Shown here piece by piece: positions 49,101-57,810 of a stretch of 64,000 nt of DNA. A program made the position numbers and the translations under genes. Where the stretch lies: contig JAJAGP010000084.1 in the NCBI GenBank assembly GCA_025084515.1, positions 641,278 through 705,277 of the forward strand, written 5' to 3'. Source of the DNA: Ancistrus triradiatus. Taxonomy: Eukaryota > Chordata > Actinopteri > Siluriformes > Loricariidae. Position 1 is the first letter of the stretch. Every line of letters begins with the position of its first letter. Below the pieces are notes generated by a model. The model was given only the letters and a program-made list of their open reading frames with translations, did no database searches and was not told the origin of the DNA.

Positions 49101-49105
49101 TCCAT
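34141..49105 (-). CDS. Kelch-repeat propeller protein, 13 coding exons, 530 aa
   Basis: Coding exons on the minus strand: 49105-49044, 48076-47918, 47827-47755, 47672-47625, 47153-46889, 46802-46671, 46585-46398, 42996-42800, 42682-42591, 40775-40721, 40462-40365, 37699-37605, 34269-34141. All have AG/GT borders and matching phases, giving 1593 nt without a stop until TGA. Residues 1-114 (start MDDFGVYAVFGSDELPQ) form a domain I do not recognise. Residues 115-203 are a charged linker with KRKRSR at 128-133, a possible nuclear signal, followed by DKEEEEG. Residues 204-530 hold six Kelch blades, with Gly doublets at about 228, 284, 333, 389, 440 and 508, each followed by aromatic or Asp-rich text (WFNDVHILDTQSWRW, CFNDMFVLDL, LSDTFIFNT). 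Such propellers usually bind protein partners, often as ligase adaptors, but no BTB, F-box or BC-box is seen. A fish 'kelch repeat-containing protein' is the likely ortholog. The weakest junctions are the GTGCCT donor of exon 12 and the choice between two donors 2 bp apart at exon 9. Confidence 0.9.
35430..36110 (+). mobile_element. Penelope-like retroelement, GIY-YIG endonuclease fragment
   Basis: The plus-strand frame 35439-35993 encodes text from the end of a Penelope-like reverse transcriptase (YIKQALGKCGYPNWAF), then the linker with RKPVVIPYVAGTSEQLRRIF. The GIY-YIG nuclease follows: NVVYAVKCQEDCQELYIGET at about 35790-35850, AQHRRA, and HLQASDHPLKDEDVQILDRE. A TGA at 35991 interrupts the frame; the same frame continues as WFERGVKEAIF beyond it, so this is a recent-looking nonsense change rather than the natural end. 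The polymerase body is absent (5' truncation is usual for target-primed retroelements). It lies in the last intron of the Kelch gene, on the opposite strand. Confidence 0.85.
36190..36385 (+). mobile_element. Penelope-like terminal repeat with hammerhead-like core
   Basis: Contains ggtgctggtaccagtcgtta, a t-rich run, tatataagattggggaagtt, gagactgaagaagtcactta, gatgagtgacgaaacgtttc and cagattcaacttcttgg. The ctgaaga box, a perfect 6-bp hairpin (gtcact with agtgac, loop tagatg) and gaaac are in hammerhead order, with one extra base before the hairpin. It follows the GIY-YIG fragment and also appears as the inverted pair at 2529-2876. Confidence 0.65.
36686..36856 (+). mobile_element. tRNA-derived SINE, copy 4
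   Basis: agactgtggtggcctagcgg head, diverged B box (ggactcaaaccacc), body cttaacccacgattgtaaga, tail aagggtgtctgctaaatgag. More diverged than copies 2, 3 and 6. Confidence 0.78.
36985..37400 (+). mobile_element. Decayed Tc1-like transposase fragment
   Basis: Blocks in order: KQGNIILWGCFLQSGLG (KHGGGSVMVWGCF-type), FTFQQDSNPKHTIKI (QQDNDPKHT-type) near 37160-37205, and LVENLFMDLKRAV (PIENLWxxLKxxV-type) near 37248-37290. Stops and frameshifts separate them; HTH and termini are not visible. Confidence 0.65.
38350..38712 (+). mobile_element. Non-autonomous DNA repeat Q, copy 1 (right part)
   Basis: Shares gaacatttatttaagcta, tgcactgtcttttt, ctaccagataacagtagtcc, cggcattttcccc-like and caaaatggtattaatcggc with copies at 43453-44240, 59682-59990 and 63188-63659. 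The terminus in the better copies reads tagtggtcgacc. Superfamily not assigned. Confidence 0.6.
38768..39772 (-). mobile_element. hAT transposon with perfect 8-bp target duplication
   Basis: The element begins tagggctgcaac and ends gttgcagcccta, a perfect 12-bp inverted terminal repeat, and is bracketed by gttagcag on both sides (38760-38767 and 39773-39780). The minus strand at 39217-39002 encodes MTVMELRDRYPTLARLAKSY, then IPATSTLSERLFSVAGNIVS and HVDMLKFLDCN, the C-terminal hAT dimerisation domain of a ZBED/Ac-type transposase. The rest of the transposase is deleted, so this is a non-autonomous 1005-bp derivative. It lies in Kelch intron 12-ward sequence between exons 11 and 12. Confidence 0.93.
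39857..39881 (+). repeat. Poly-A tract
   Basis: About 24 consecutive A residues just right of the hAT insertion; may be the tail of a lost retroposon. Confidence 0.85.
41366..42538 (+). mobile_element. Tc1-like transposon, complete ends, decayed transposase
   Basis: TA borders with inverted ends caacccca and tggggttg. The internal plus-strand text follows a common fish Tc1-like element: agcagcatccaagaaagtct, ggcagaggatctccagtgtg, gaatttcagtgcgtaaaggg, gtgatctccgatccctcaga, accatcacacagtggaaatg, tggcagcattaatgtag, ggtattggactggcctgcct and tgacctctccccaatagaga (DLSPIE). Many stops and a deletion of the central coding part. Its right end lies only about 50 bp from the splice donor of Kelch exon 9. 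Confidence 0.85.
43090..43245 (-). mobile_element. tRNA-derived SINE, copy 5
   Basis: Minus strand. tail-end acgcccttatccagagcgac at the left, aattgtgggttaagggtctt, ggtgggatttgaaccctgga (B box), ccgctaggcaacccc head. The extreme tail is missing. Confidence 0.82.
43453..44240 (+). mobile_element. Non-autonomous DNA repeat Q, copy 2, split by a SINE
   Basis: Starts tagtggtcgacccatatggt and ggccgatgctgatatttaga, ends in caaaatggcattaatcggtc. Interrupted at 43745-43936 by a SINE. The opposite-strand copy at 63188-63659 contains the same flanking text contiguously (ttgctgttcttaactgggat), which proves the SINE came later. Confidence 0.65.
43745..43936 (-). mobile_element. tRNA-derived SINE, copy 6 (nested in repeat Q)
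   Basis: Near full-length: atttacatttacagcattta tail, gtgggatttgaaccctggac B box on the minus strand, gctaggctacagtccc head. Almost the same as copy 1, so probably young. Confidence 0.88.
44856..46163 (+). mobile_element. Tc1-like transposon T, copy 1, N-terminal domain deleted
   Basis: Right end ttcacaaactttcaagcacc acta with TA; left end lacks the outer 20-odd bp. About 200-bp terminal repeats share tcctaaaagtagataaagag and ttgtctcatttgtttaactg. The coding part (45111-45790, two overlapping frames) lacks the DNA-binding N terminus: acagggatccatcaag joins directly to gtcacaaaggacccc. It keeps [11 protein letters not shown] (second catalytic Asp block), GGGSIMVWACF, RRWVMQQDNDPKHT and SPDLNPIEMLWKDLK with the terminal catalytic Glu. 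One frameshift near 45540. A G-rich run sits at 45930-45949. Confidence 0.9.
47257..47361 (-). mobile_element. tRNA-derived SINE, copy 7 (head-truncated)
   Basis: Only the tail and body remain: acatttacagcatttagcag, cccttacccagagcgactta, caagcaattgtgggttaagg. The tRNA-like head is missing. Lies in the intron between Kelch exons 4 and 5. Confidence 0.8.
48290..48610. mobile_element. Tc1-like family fragment
   Basis: Carries ctatctggccattctctgtt, caccattctgaagaaaccct, gttgtgtgtggaaatcccaa and gatcaaccagccatagac-type text, the internal part of the same fish Tc1-like family as 26110-26220. No open frame. Lies in the first Kelch intron. Confidence 0.55.
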
Positions 49106-50501
49106 GTCTTCGGTGCCTGATCAGCCACATACAACGTTGAAATGACGACTGAAGAACTTGATAAGCTTTTTTGCAATAGAACTAGCAGCTGCAGCAGCCG
49201 AACCTCTCCCGCCAACACAGAGCAAAACATCCAAATTTGGCGCCACCAACCCCAGTCACAGACGGAAGTGCCACTGGCACCACCCACCACTTTGATCGAC
49301 AGGTAGTTTAGCCGATGGAGAAACGCCTATTGCAACCAGTCTACTCTGGTTCTACTCGATTCATGAACTTATGAGTCAACTCTGAGTCGAATCACTTTAC
49401 AGGCGTTCAAAACCGAATTCATAGTCGATTCTAGACAATACTTTTTTGTATTGTATTTGTAAAATGATCTGTTTGCCAACGTACTAATGTGAAACAAGGC
49501 ATGTCATACTATATGCACTGCCACCTTCAGTGGACGTACCATGAATCCTTCCTAACGCTGAATTAATAATGACAAAAGGTACATGCTTTGGGATTGCACT
49601 CTGTATCATTTTACACGTGTTGCATTTATCTCCTTCCGTTACATGTATACTAATAAACATATCCTGAATATGTATTGTGTTGTATACAGCCTTAAACAAC
49701 GAAAAGGAACTAAAAAGCAACCATTTCATCTTTTGGAATCGACTCCCAAGCTTGAGAGTCGAGTGTAAATTGGTTGCGCACAGAACCGGTTAATCGACTC
49801 TTTTTTAAATCGACTCCTTGTTCTCACTTTAAAAAGGTTTGACGCAAGGTGAGAGATGAGCAGTTAAGTTTGCTGGTGAATATATACAAAGAGTGAGTCA
49901 AATACATATTTTATAGAAAGTGAACAATTTGTATATGTAAGTCAGAGAGTTCTCGTTGATGTATCGCTGCAGAGCTAAATTAAACAAGGGAGCCTGAAAT
50001 TAGCTTAGCTGATTCTTTTAGTTTTTCTGTCTTTGCGCGCAAATTCCTTTTGTGTCGTTATAAAAACGTCTTGAACAATACCAATAAATCAAGTTACAGT
50101 TACAGTTTTCGCGACAGTTACGTGAAAAGTTGCCAGATTTTTAATTAGGTCAAATTTATACAAAATTCAAGCCACAATTACTGCTGTACTTTCATTTAGA
50201 AATCCACATAACCTGGTCGTAGCTTTTTTCTTTAATTGTTTGGTGAACAATGAGGAGATAAAGTTTCCACTGGTATTTACTCATTTTCTTAAGCTGTATA
50301 TAATAGTTACAAAACTTGGTAATAGGCTGTGTGGAGTACATGTTGTGAAACTTACTACTGTGATCTACTAATCTGAAATACAATATTTAATATGATATAT
50401 GGCTTCAGTGGTAGCCCATAGGACTTTTTTGGTGTTTTTACCTGTCAGCAAATATGTAAACGTTGTGGTTAGTCTGTCCATTATAACCTTCTAGGAGTTC
50501 C
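49106..50501. promoter_or_regulatory. Divergent intergenic region between the Kelch and ADAD-like genes
   Basis: About 1.4 kb between two start codons facing away from each other. The part beside the Kelch start (49190-49265) is comparatively GC-rich. At 49340-49820 there are several gagtcga/tcgactc copies in both orientations, which may be a degraded DNA element. A splice-acceptor-like ataaccttctag ends at 50483 just before the ADAD-like ATG, so a 5' non-coding exon probably lies within this interval. Confidence 0.45.
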
Positions 50502-53500
50502 ATGATGGATCCCAGTGACCTTGGAGAAGGAAAGCGCCTTCCCAGAATGGCGGCTTCCCTGACCATGTGCTTTGCTTCAGAGCGTGAATCCACCTTTGCT
50601 ATGCGAAGGACAAGTACTGGGAATCCCGGTCATGATTTGGAACAGTCTCCCTACTCTACTGCAGACTCCAGATCCATGTCTCCCGACCTCCTGCTTCCAG
50701 CTTCTTCAGATGAACTCAGCCTGTCTGGATCACAGACTATGCAAGGCCAAATGCTGGAGTCACCAACCTTCAAGGATGGTAGTGACTCCACTGAAGACTG
50801 CTTGTCTATCAAGAGTCTGGGCAGCGCATCTGAAGGGGAGGGCACAGGACAAGGCCAAGGTGGTACAGCCGAAAGCTCTCCCAAGAGAGGGAAGAGAAGC
50901 GGAGGTAGGCTAAGGTGTTTTCTGAGGTTCTTGTATCAGTGTACATGAGTGTTTATAAAATGAATCTTTATACATTTGTAGTCTATATGAAGTTACCACA
51001 GTTGGATGTTGACATTTATGGAAAAAACTATACTTTTGATTATCCTTCTTGTTATACATGGATTGTGCATCCAGCCAGATAAGCTCCCTGGACAAAATTT
51101 AGTCACTTTTAAGGTGGTAGTAACTTCAGGCTCCTGCTGACACCACTGAACAAGGATGATCAGGCTATAAATACCTGCGTGGTGTGCAGCGATTCATAGA
51201 CTGAGAAGAGGTGGTAGACCTTGTCTTGTTTGATGTGTAGAAAATGGGTCACAAAGCAAATGATTGGCAAATAGGAGTGATTGCATTTGGGTGTGCCAAA
51301 GGCCATAGTGTGAAGGAAGTAGCTGAATTTGCAGGGGTATCGAAGCATACAGTCATACAGGTCTACCAGCAGTGACAAAAATACCAGTCTACACAAAATA
51401 ATCGTCAGAAATGTGGCTGAAAGACGAAAATGATGGACAGGGACCACTGATGTGTTTCACGGCTTGTGAATAAAATCGCTTCGCTTCCAGGCAACAATTG
51501 CTTCTAGAAGTCAGCACATGAACACTCCAAAGGGAACTGCATACCATGAACATATGGAGAAGAGTGACATGCAAGAGGCCTTCTGCTCACAAATGTGCCT
51601 GATTACAGCTGGCTAAAAGACACAAAAATTGGATTGTTCTTGACTGGACAATCTGGAAGATCAAAGACCTCAGGAAGCCTTCAATGAGGACTCAGTGCAA
51701 GGTATGGTTCAAGCTGAAGGAGGTTCTGTGATGTTTTGGGGGTGTTTTAATTATGCGGAAATTGGTCCTTTGGTTGACAGCATCAGTAAACTTGAACCAC
51801 AGCTGCTGAACAACCAAGCTTTGGCTTTTGCTCATCATCTTACTGAGGAACATAACATTCCTATCCCTGTATTCCAAGAGGACAATTCTTACATTCACAG
51901 GGCTGAAAATGTGATGCATGATGAGCATTCAAAAAATCCCCAGATGTGAATCCTTGAAAATCTGTGGAACTACCTTGAACGATGATTAAGGCGCCAGGGA
52001 AGGTATACACGACATCTGTTGAAACTGTGCAGTTCTTAGATGCAAGAATGGCTGAACATTGGTGTCACCTACATCCAGAAACTTGTCTGGTCCATGCCAA
52101 ATTGGTATTACACACTAGTAGGTACGTTTCAGTCACAGATTTTTTGTCTGGTGAGCTTACATTCATGTTTTCTCGTATTTAAAATGTGTGTGTTGATGTG
52201 AACACCTGGTAAGAACAGATTTAGGCTAATGTTAACATGCCAATTATGAATCTGATTTCAGTGAGGTTCACAGACTGGCACAAGAATCGTGTTGCAGCCC
52301 TGTGTAGCGAACGTTTCGACAAACTGCTGAGGGAATGTCCAGAGTACCACAGTACTAAAAGCTGCCTTGCAGCTTTTGTATTGGAGAGAGGTGTGTGAGA
52401 CGGCAGGATACATTGGTTGTATGTTTGCGTGGTGCCTGTGCACAGGACACCGTTTGCCTTTGTCTGCTTGTGTTTTTCTTTTGAGCATCTGCATTATCTG
52501 TGTGTATCAGAGGTGACTGACACAGGGGGGCAGTGTTGCGAGCAATATGAAGTTGTTGCGCTGGGTACAGGACAGAGTTGCTGTAGCGGCTGGCACTGTT
52601 TTACAGGCTCAGTTGTCCATGACTGTCATGGCATCGTCATTGCACGCAGAGCTCTAAAAAGGTGAGGTAAATGACAATTTAGGAGTCTTTATTTGAAATG
52701 TATACTTCATTGTATATGTTGCTCGATTTCCCGATTAAAACTGATTAAGAGCAGTAAAAGTTGTTGCTATAAATTCCTAGTAATTGTGATTTTACCATTA
52801 TTGTGCAGCCCTAAAATAAAAGACATTTGCCATTTGTAGTTCTTACTTAGAATTTGTACCTGGATATTCAGCTGGATATCTGATGTACAAGTGAGAGAGA
52901 CTATAGGGCTTGGTTTTGCTAAATATTATTTGCATTTTAAATGTTTTGAGATGTGGTATTGTGGTACCAAGGCTCCAGGTGTGGATATGCTTGGATGTGG
53001 TCAGTACCTCAAATGATTGCAGTGCCAACGTTACTCTGCTACGTGCATTTGAAATTAAAGCTCTAACCAACATGTTGTTTTTGTCAGATATCTCTATAAG
53101 CAGCTCATGCTGTTCTACAGCTCAGATTCAGAGCTTCGAGAACGCTCTATATTCCAGAGCTGTCCCACAGAGCAGCTGCTTCAGGTGAAACCAAACATCT
53201 ACTTGCACCTCTACACCAATCAGACCCCAAAAGGAGCAGCACAATGCATACTTATGTGAGTAACATGCACAGATCTCACTTAAAGATTGCATTCAGTAAC
53301 TGCAATCATTGTTTTATTTATTTCATACGCATTCTTTGTGCTTATTTTGAGTAACTGAGAAAATGATCTAAAATTAAATTTTAATGTTTAATACATATTG
53401 CTCAGCTTTTGTAATAATAATAATGTTTTTGTTTACTTCACAAATCCAATTCCATAAATACATTGACAGTGGTAGCATAATGGGGTTATGCATGGAGAAG

Positions 53501-56500
53501 AAACAGAGTCTCGAGTTGATATTTAAATAAAGTACAGTGGTGCTTGAAAGTTTGTGAACCCTTTAGAATTTTATATATTTCTGCATAATTATGACCTAAA
53601 GCATCGTAACATTTTCACACACAAGTCCTAAAAGTAGATAAAGAGAGCCCAGTTAAACAAATGAGACAAAAATATTATACTTGATCATTTATTTATTGAG
53701 GAAAATGATCCAATATTACATATTAGTAAGTGGCAAAAGTATGTGAACCTCTAGGATTAGCTGTTAATTTGAAGGTGAAATTAGAGTCAGGTGTTTTTCA
53801 ATCAATGGGATGACAATCAGTTGTGAGTGGGCACCCTGTTTTATTTAAAGAACGGATCTATCAAAGTCTGCTCTTCACAACACCTGTTTGTGGAAGTGTA
53901 TCATGGCACGAACAAAGGAGTTTCTGAGAAAAAGAGTTGTTGATGCTCATCAGCCTGGAAAAGGTTACAAAAAACCATCTCTAAAGAGTTTGGACTGCAC
54001 CAATCCACAGACAGACAGATTATGTGCTAATGGAGGAAATTCAAAGACCATTGTTACCCTCCCCAGGAGTGGTCGACCAACAAAGATCACTCCAAGAACA
54101 AGGCGTGTAATAGTCGGCGAGGTCACAAAGGACCCCAGGGTAACTTCTAAGCAACTGAAGGCCTCTCTCACATTGGCTAACGTTAATGTTCATGAGTCCA
54201 CCATCAGAAGAACACTGAACAACAATGGTGGTGCATGGCAGGGTTGCAAGGAGAAGCCACTGCTCTCCAAAAAGAACATTGCTGCTCATCTGCAGTTTGC
54301 TAAAGATCACGTGGACAAGCCAGAAGGCTATTGGAAGAATGTTTTGTGGACGGATGAGACCAAAATAGAACTTTTTGGTTTAAAACAAAAGTCATGCTTT
54401 GAATTGCCACATCTATTAGGGTTTTTAGGGAAAAGTTTATTATTGATAGTGATGCATCACAAGAAAACAGTGTCAGTGCACAACTTATTTATGGATTGTA
54501 AGTTAAGTGAACCACGCTTTTTTTTTTTTCTTTCTTTCTTTAAACCTCGGTAGCAGGATAAATGCTTTTGATGATCATTTAGAATAAATATATTAAATGC
54601 TTTGGACAAAAATCTAATCATATCCACCTAAACAGAGCCATGATGTTCACGTCTGCAGAACATTTGAAGATGAGTATCATCAATGATGGGGCTGTAACAT
54701 TGGTCCAAAGAAGAAATGAGAATGGCCAATGAGTGATAGTACATTCAGGGTGTCAAAAAGACAACTGTCCATTACAATTGACTGTCAAGTACAATTATCA
54801 GATCTTAAGACACTAGTCAAGAAAACGACTGGGTCAACGTTGTTCAAATCTCTTAAATGCAAATTTCTTAACTATTTTTTTTTTTTAAGGTAAATAAACC
54901 TCAAAATACTGTCTTTGATTGTGGGTGAGTCATCATTTCATGAGACATCTTTCAACAAGTGAAGAGATTTCCTAGACCACCAGACAGATTTGTCCATATT
55001 TTGACACTTGCACCTAAAACTGGCTGCTTTTTGTTTACTAGAATGTGGCCCATGCCAAATACACTCAAAGTTTTTTCAGACATTTTCCTTGGTGTTGACC
55101 ATTAATAAACACAATTAACCTCACAGGAAGTCCCGGAGCAGTGACTACCCATCACTGAAGCTGCAGTGCCACGCTAAAGGTTCTCTGATCCCAGCTGCCT
55201 TCCTGCCTCCCAGTGTCTGGGGAGCCCGCATTTGCTGCATGTCTGACAGTGCCAAGCTGACCCGCTGGACTGTCATTGGGGTACAGGGCTCGCTGCTGAG
55301 TCACTTCATTAAGCCGTTGTACATCACCAGTGCCATACTTGGTAAGAGTTCATAGTGTGACCATTTTGTATTAAGACACCAGAGGAAATTCCCCACACAC
55401 AAATTAGGGTGCTGTCTTACTTCAGATCATGAGGGTCCACTGCAACTCAAACATAACATTTCCATTCATGAAGACCTTCTGTCTTGAAATTGGGCAGGGC
55501 AGTGGGGTCCTGTACAGGAGTTTAGAAACCTGGTTGAGTCATCGCTGAGTAGTTTTGTTCATTTATTTGTGTTTCTGTTCTTCAGGTGATACCAGTCACT
55601 GCTCCGAAATAGTGTCAGACACGATTAACAAGCGACTGGGAGCTGGTCTGAACGACATTCTGGTTCCTCCATACCAACAAACAACCATCTTCTTCCAGAA
55701 TGGAGAGAATGTAGGACCACCGGTGTGCTTGGACCATTGCAGAGACCTCAGTGTTAACTGGTCTCTGGGAGACTCCAGCATTGAGGTTCTAGACTCTACC
55801 ATGGGTCGTGCCATCAGTGGGTGAGATGTAACTTTTGTGTTTTATAAGATTTAAGTGATGGTCAATATGAACCAAATATGTGTAAACCAATATGGAACAA
55901 AAATGGGCAATTTGCCTTTTCTCATTTCATGACAGATATTATCTTCACTTTTGTCTTTACAGTTCTCCATTTGTGAGTGGGCCCAGCTTTTCCAGTAGAC
56001 TATGCAAAAGAGCTCTGTACTTTTACTTCAGAAGAGTGGCCATGGTTTCTGGTCAACAAGAGCTTCTGTCCTTTGCGGTGTATCAAAAAGCAAAGGTATC
56101 TCTGCATTTTCACCCCTTTCTTTGGGAGGTGTTCTACACAACTTAAGCATTTCCTAGCACAGTCCACATGGTGCCTCAGAAGGTCTGCAATTGTACTCTA
56201 TCTGCTCAAAACATTTCTGAACCAAGCAATCAGTAGTACACCTAATAGAGGTGTTGGGAGATGGAAAAGAACTGTCTGATGGGGCCTTCAAGTTATAAGG
56301 GGTTCTTCTCTTCTGGACAATCATTCAATCTTACCATTTTAGAACTGTATTTTGTTGTTACATTCGCATATGGTACGTTATGAAATTGCCATGTTTAACT
56401 TCTTACCATTAACTTATTTACTTATTCTTCAAAGTCTAGTTTTCACATGTATTCTCTTTCTGTCTTTGAGTTAAACAAACAAAAATGGAATTGATATTGA

Positions 56501-56721
56501 ACGGAGGAATTTATTTTAAGAAAATCATAAACCCTTATGAAAGGTTGGGAAATTAACTTGAGTAAAGAAGTGTGTCATTAATTCCCTCTACTTTTATGTT
56601 CTCTTTTAAGATCGCTGCCCAGCTGTATCAAAATGCCAAGGCTATGGTGAACCAACAGTTCTTGGCCAACAATGCTGGTCCATGGAACTCAAAACATCTG
56701 GTCGACAATTTCAGTCGCTGA
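50502..56721 (+). CDS. ADAD/Tenr-type adenosine deaminase-domain protein, predicted inactive, 514 aa
   Basis: Coding exons: 50502-50904, 52262-52390, 52511-52661, 53088-53255, 55127-55341, 55586-55820, 55963-56095, 56611-56721. All borders are AG/GT and phases match, giving 1545 nt ending in TGA. Residues 1-134 are Ser/Gly-rich and low complexity; no double-stranded-RNA-binding domain is visible. Residues 135-514 form the ADAR-type deaminase fold: [99 protein letters not shown] and the C-terminal YQNAKAM helix. Compared with ADAR2, His394 is kept (His217), but the catalytic Glu396 is Ile219, Cys451 is Lys276 and Cys516 is Asp324. Zinc and proton-shuttle functions should be lost. Known ADAD proteins are germ-cell RNA-binding factors of vertebrates. 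ADAD1 and ADAD2 cannot be separated here. The start is the first of two adjacent ATGs; an upstream coding exon is not excluded. Confidence 0.9.
51090..52135 (+). mobile_element. Decayed Tc1-like transposon in ADAD-like intron 1
   Basis: Starts around a frame [20 protein letters not shown], then [20 protein letters not shown] (helix-turn-helix) at about 51300-51360, then [20 protein letters not shown] at about 51716-51780 and [14 protein letters not shown] (QQDNxPxH-type) at about 51870-51915. Stops and deletions throughout. Termini not identified. Confidence 0.6.
53535..54395 (+). mobile_element. Tc1-like transposon T, copy 2, C-terminal half missing
   Basis: TA then cagtggtgcttgaaagtttg, the intact left end of the family also present at 44856-46163. 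The frame from 53888 keeps the N terminus ([20 protein letters not shown]), the [12 protein letters not shown] hinge, the second DNA-binding helix region ([12 protein letters not shown]) and [15 protein letters not shown], then ends abruptly near 54395 in unrelated sequence. The last third of the transposase and the right terminal repeat are absent. It lies in ADAD-like intron 4. Confidence 0.9.
54396..55126. other. Remainder of ADAD-like intron 4
   Basis: No gene or named repeat recognised; short t-rich runs at about 54520-54540 and 54877-54888. Confidence 0.45.
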
Positions 56722-56928
56722 CTACGTTTGACTTCGATCTTTAATTTCTGCTGTTGTTAAGTGTTCTACTTATTTAAGATAACCCAAAATATTCTGTAAG
56801 GCTGATAAGATTTGAGTTGTACCGTTGTTTTTCGAGCTGTTCTTGAGTTGTTCTTTTGGGGGAAAAAAAGAAACATTTGTTAACACATTAAACAGTGTTG
56901 AAGTTTTTATGTTGTCTGGACTATTGAA

Positions 56929-56934
56929 AATAAA
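56929..56934 (+). terminator. Polyadenylation signal of the ADAD-like gene
   Basis: AATAAA lies 208 bp after the TGA, in a position typical for a short vertebrate 3' UTR, followed by a T-rich stretch at about 56960-56980. Confidence 0.75.
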
Positions 56935-57239
56935 TCTCACTGCCTTGAACCATGTATTTTAAATCTTACACTTTTTTAAATCTAACTACTCGTTAAGCTA
57001 TTGTGATTATTGCTTTTATGAAATATGATATACACATAGTGCAGAGGCACAGCAGTCTAATGCAATACCCTAAAAAAATATTGACCTGGTTAAATTCCCA
57101 GCAATGCCGTCCGCTGAGGTCGGGCATCACTTAAAGACTGGGTGTTTCTGCTGGTTGGGGAAAGACACGCTTAAAGCTTGTACCTTGTATAATTAAAAAA
57201 TCAAATGGAGGATAAATGTATTAATAAAATTTATACAAG

Positions 57240-57536
57240 TACATTTATATGCTTCTTCTTTCATGGTGCCGGATGCGGGGTCCGCGCACCACTTTGATGC
57301 AACCGAGAATACTCCAGCCGACGTGTCGCTCCGTCTGTCGCCAGAGACCACACTCAAACCAGGCCTGTTTAGTGTAATCAATTAACCTAACATGCATGTC
57401 TTGAACTGTGGGAGGAAACCGGAGTACCCGGAGTAAACCCACGCGGACACGGGGAGGACATGCAGACTCCACACAGAAAGAACCCAGGATCTTCTTGCTG
57501 TGAGGTGGCGATGCTACCCACTGAGCCCCCCACATT
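57240..57536 (-). mobile_element. tRNA-derived SINE-like element
   Basis: On the minus strand: ggggggctcagtgggtagca head, gatcctgggttctttctgtg, gcatgtcctccccgtgtccg, gtgggtttactccgggtact, ggtttcctcccacagttcaa. An adjoining, more diverged copy of the same sort runs through about 57550-57810 (gacacggtgagaacatgcta). Confidence 0.7.
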
Positions 57537-57810
57537 TATATTCATACCCACTTAATTAAATTCAGGATCATGGGTGAGGCAGGGCCTAGCGAGCAGCAGG
57601 ACACAATATGGGATCCAGCCCTGGACAGGACAAAACTACATTGCAGGCCACATACACACATGACCGGGGACACTTTACAGACACCAGTTTACCTCCGTCA
57701 TGTCTTGAATGTGAGTGGAAGCACACGGACACGGTGAGAACATGCTAGCTCCACTTGGGGCCCAGGGCTGTAGAGCCCTGAGGTGACAGCACGAATTACC
57801 GCATCAGCGT

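Noticed and set aside
54041..54310. Minus-strand frame of 89 codons
   Set aside because: Antisense shadow of the Tc1 transposase remnant at 53888-54395.
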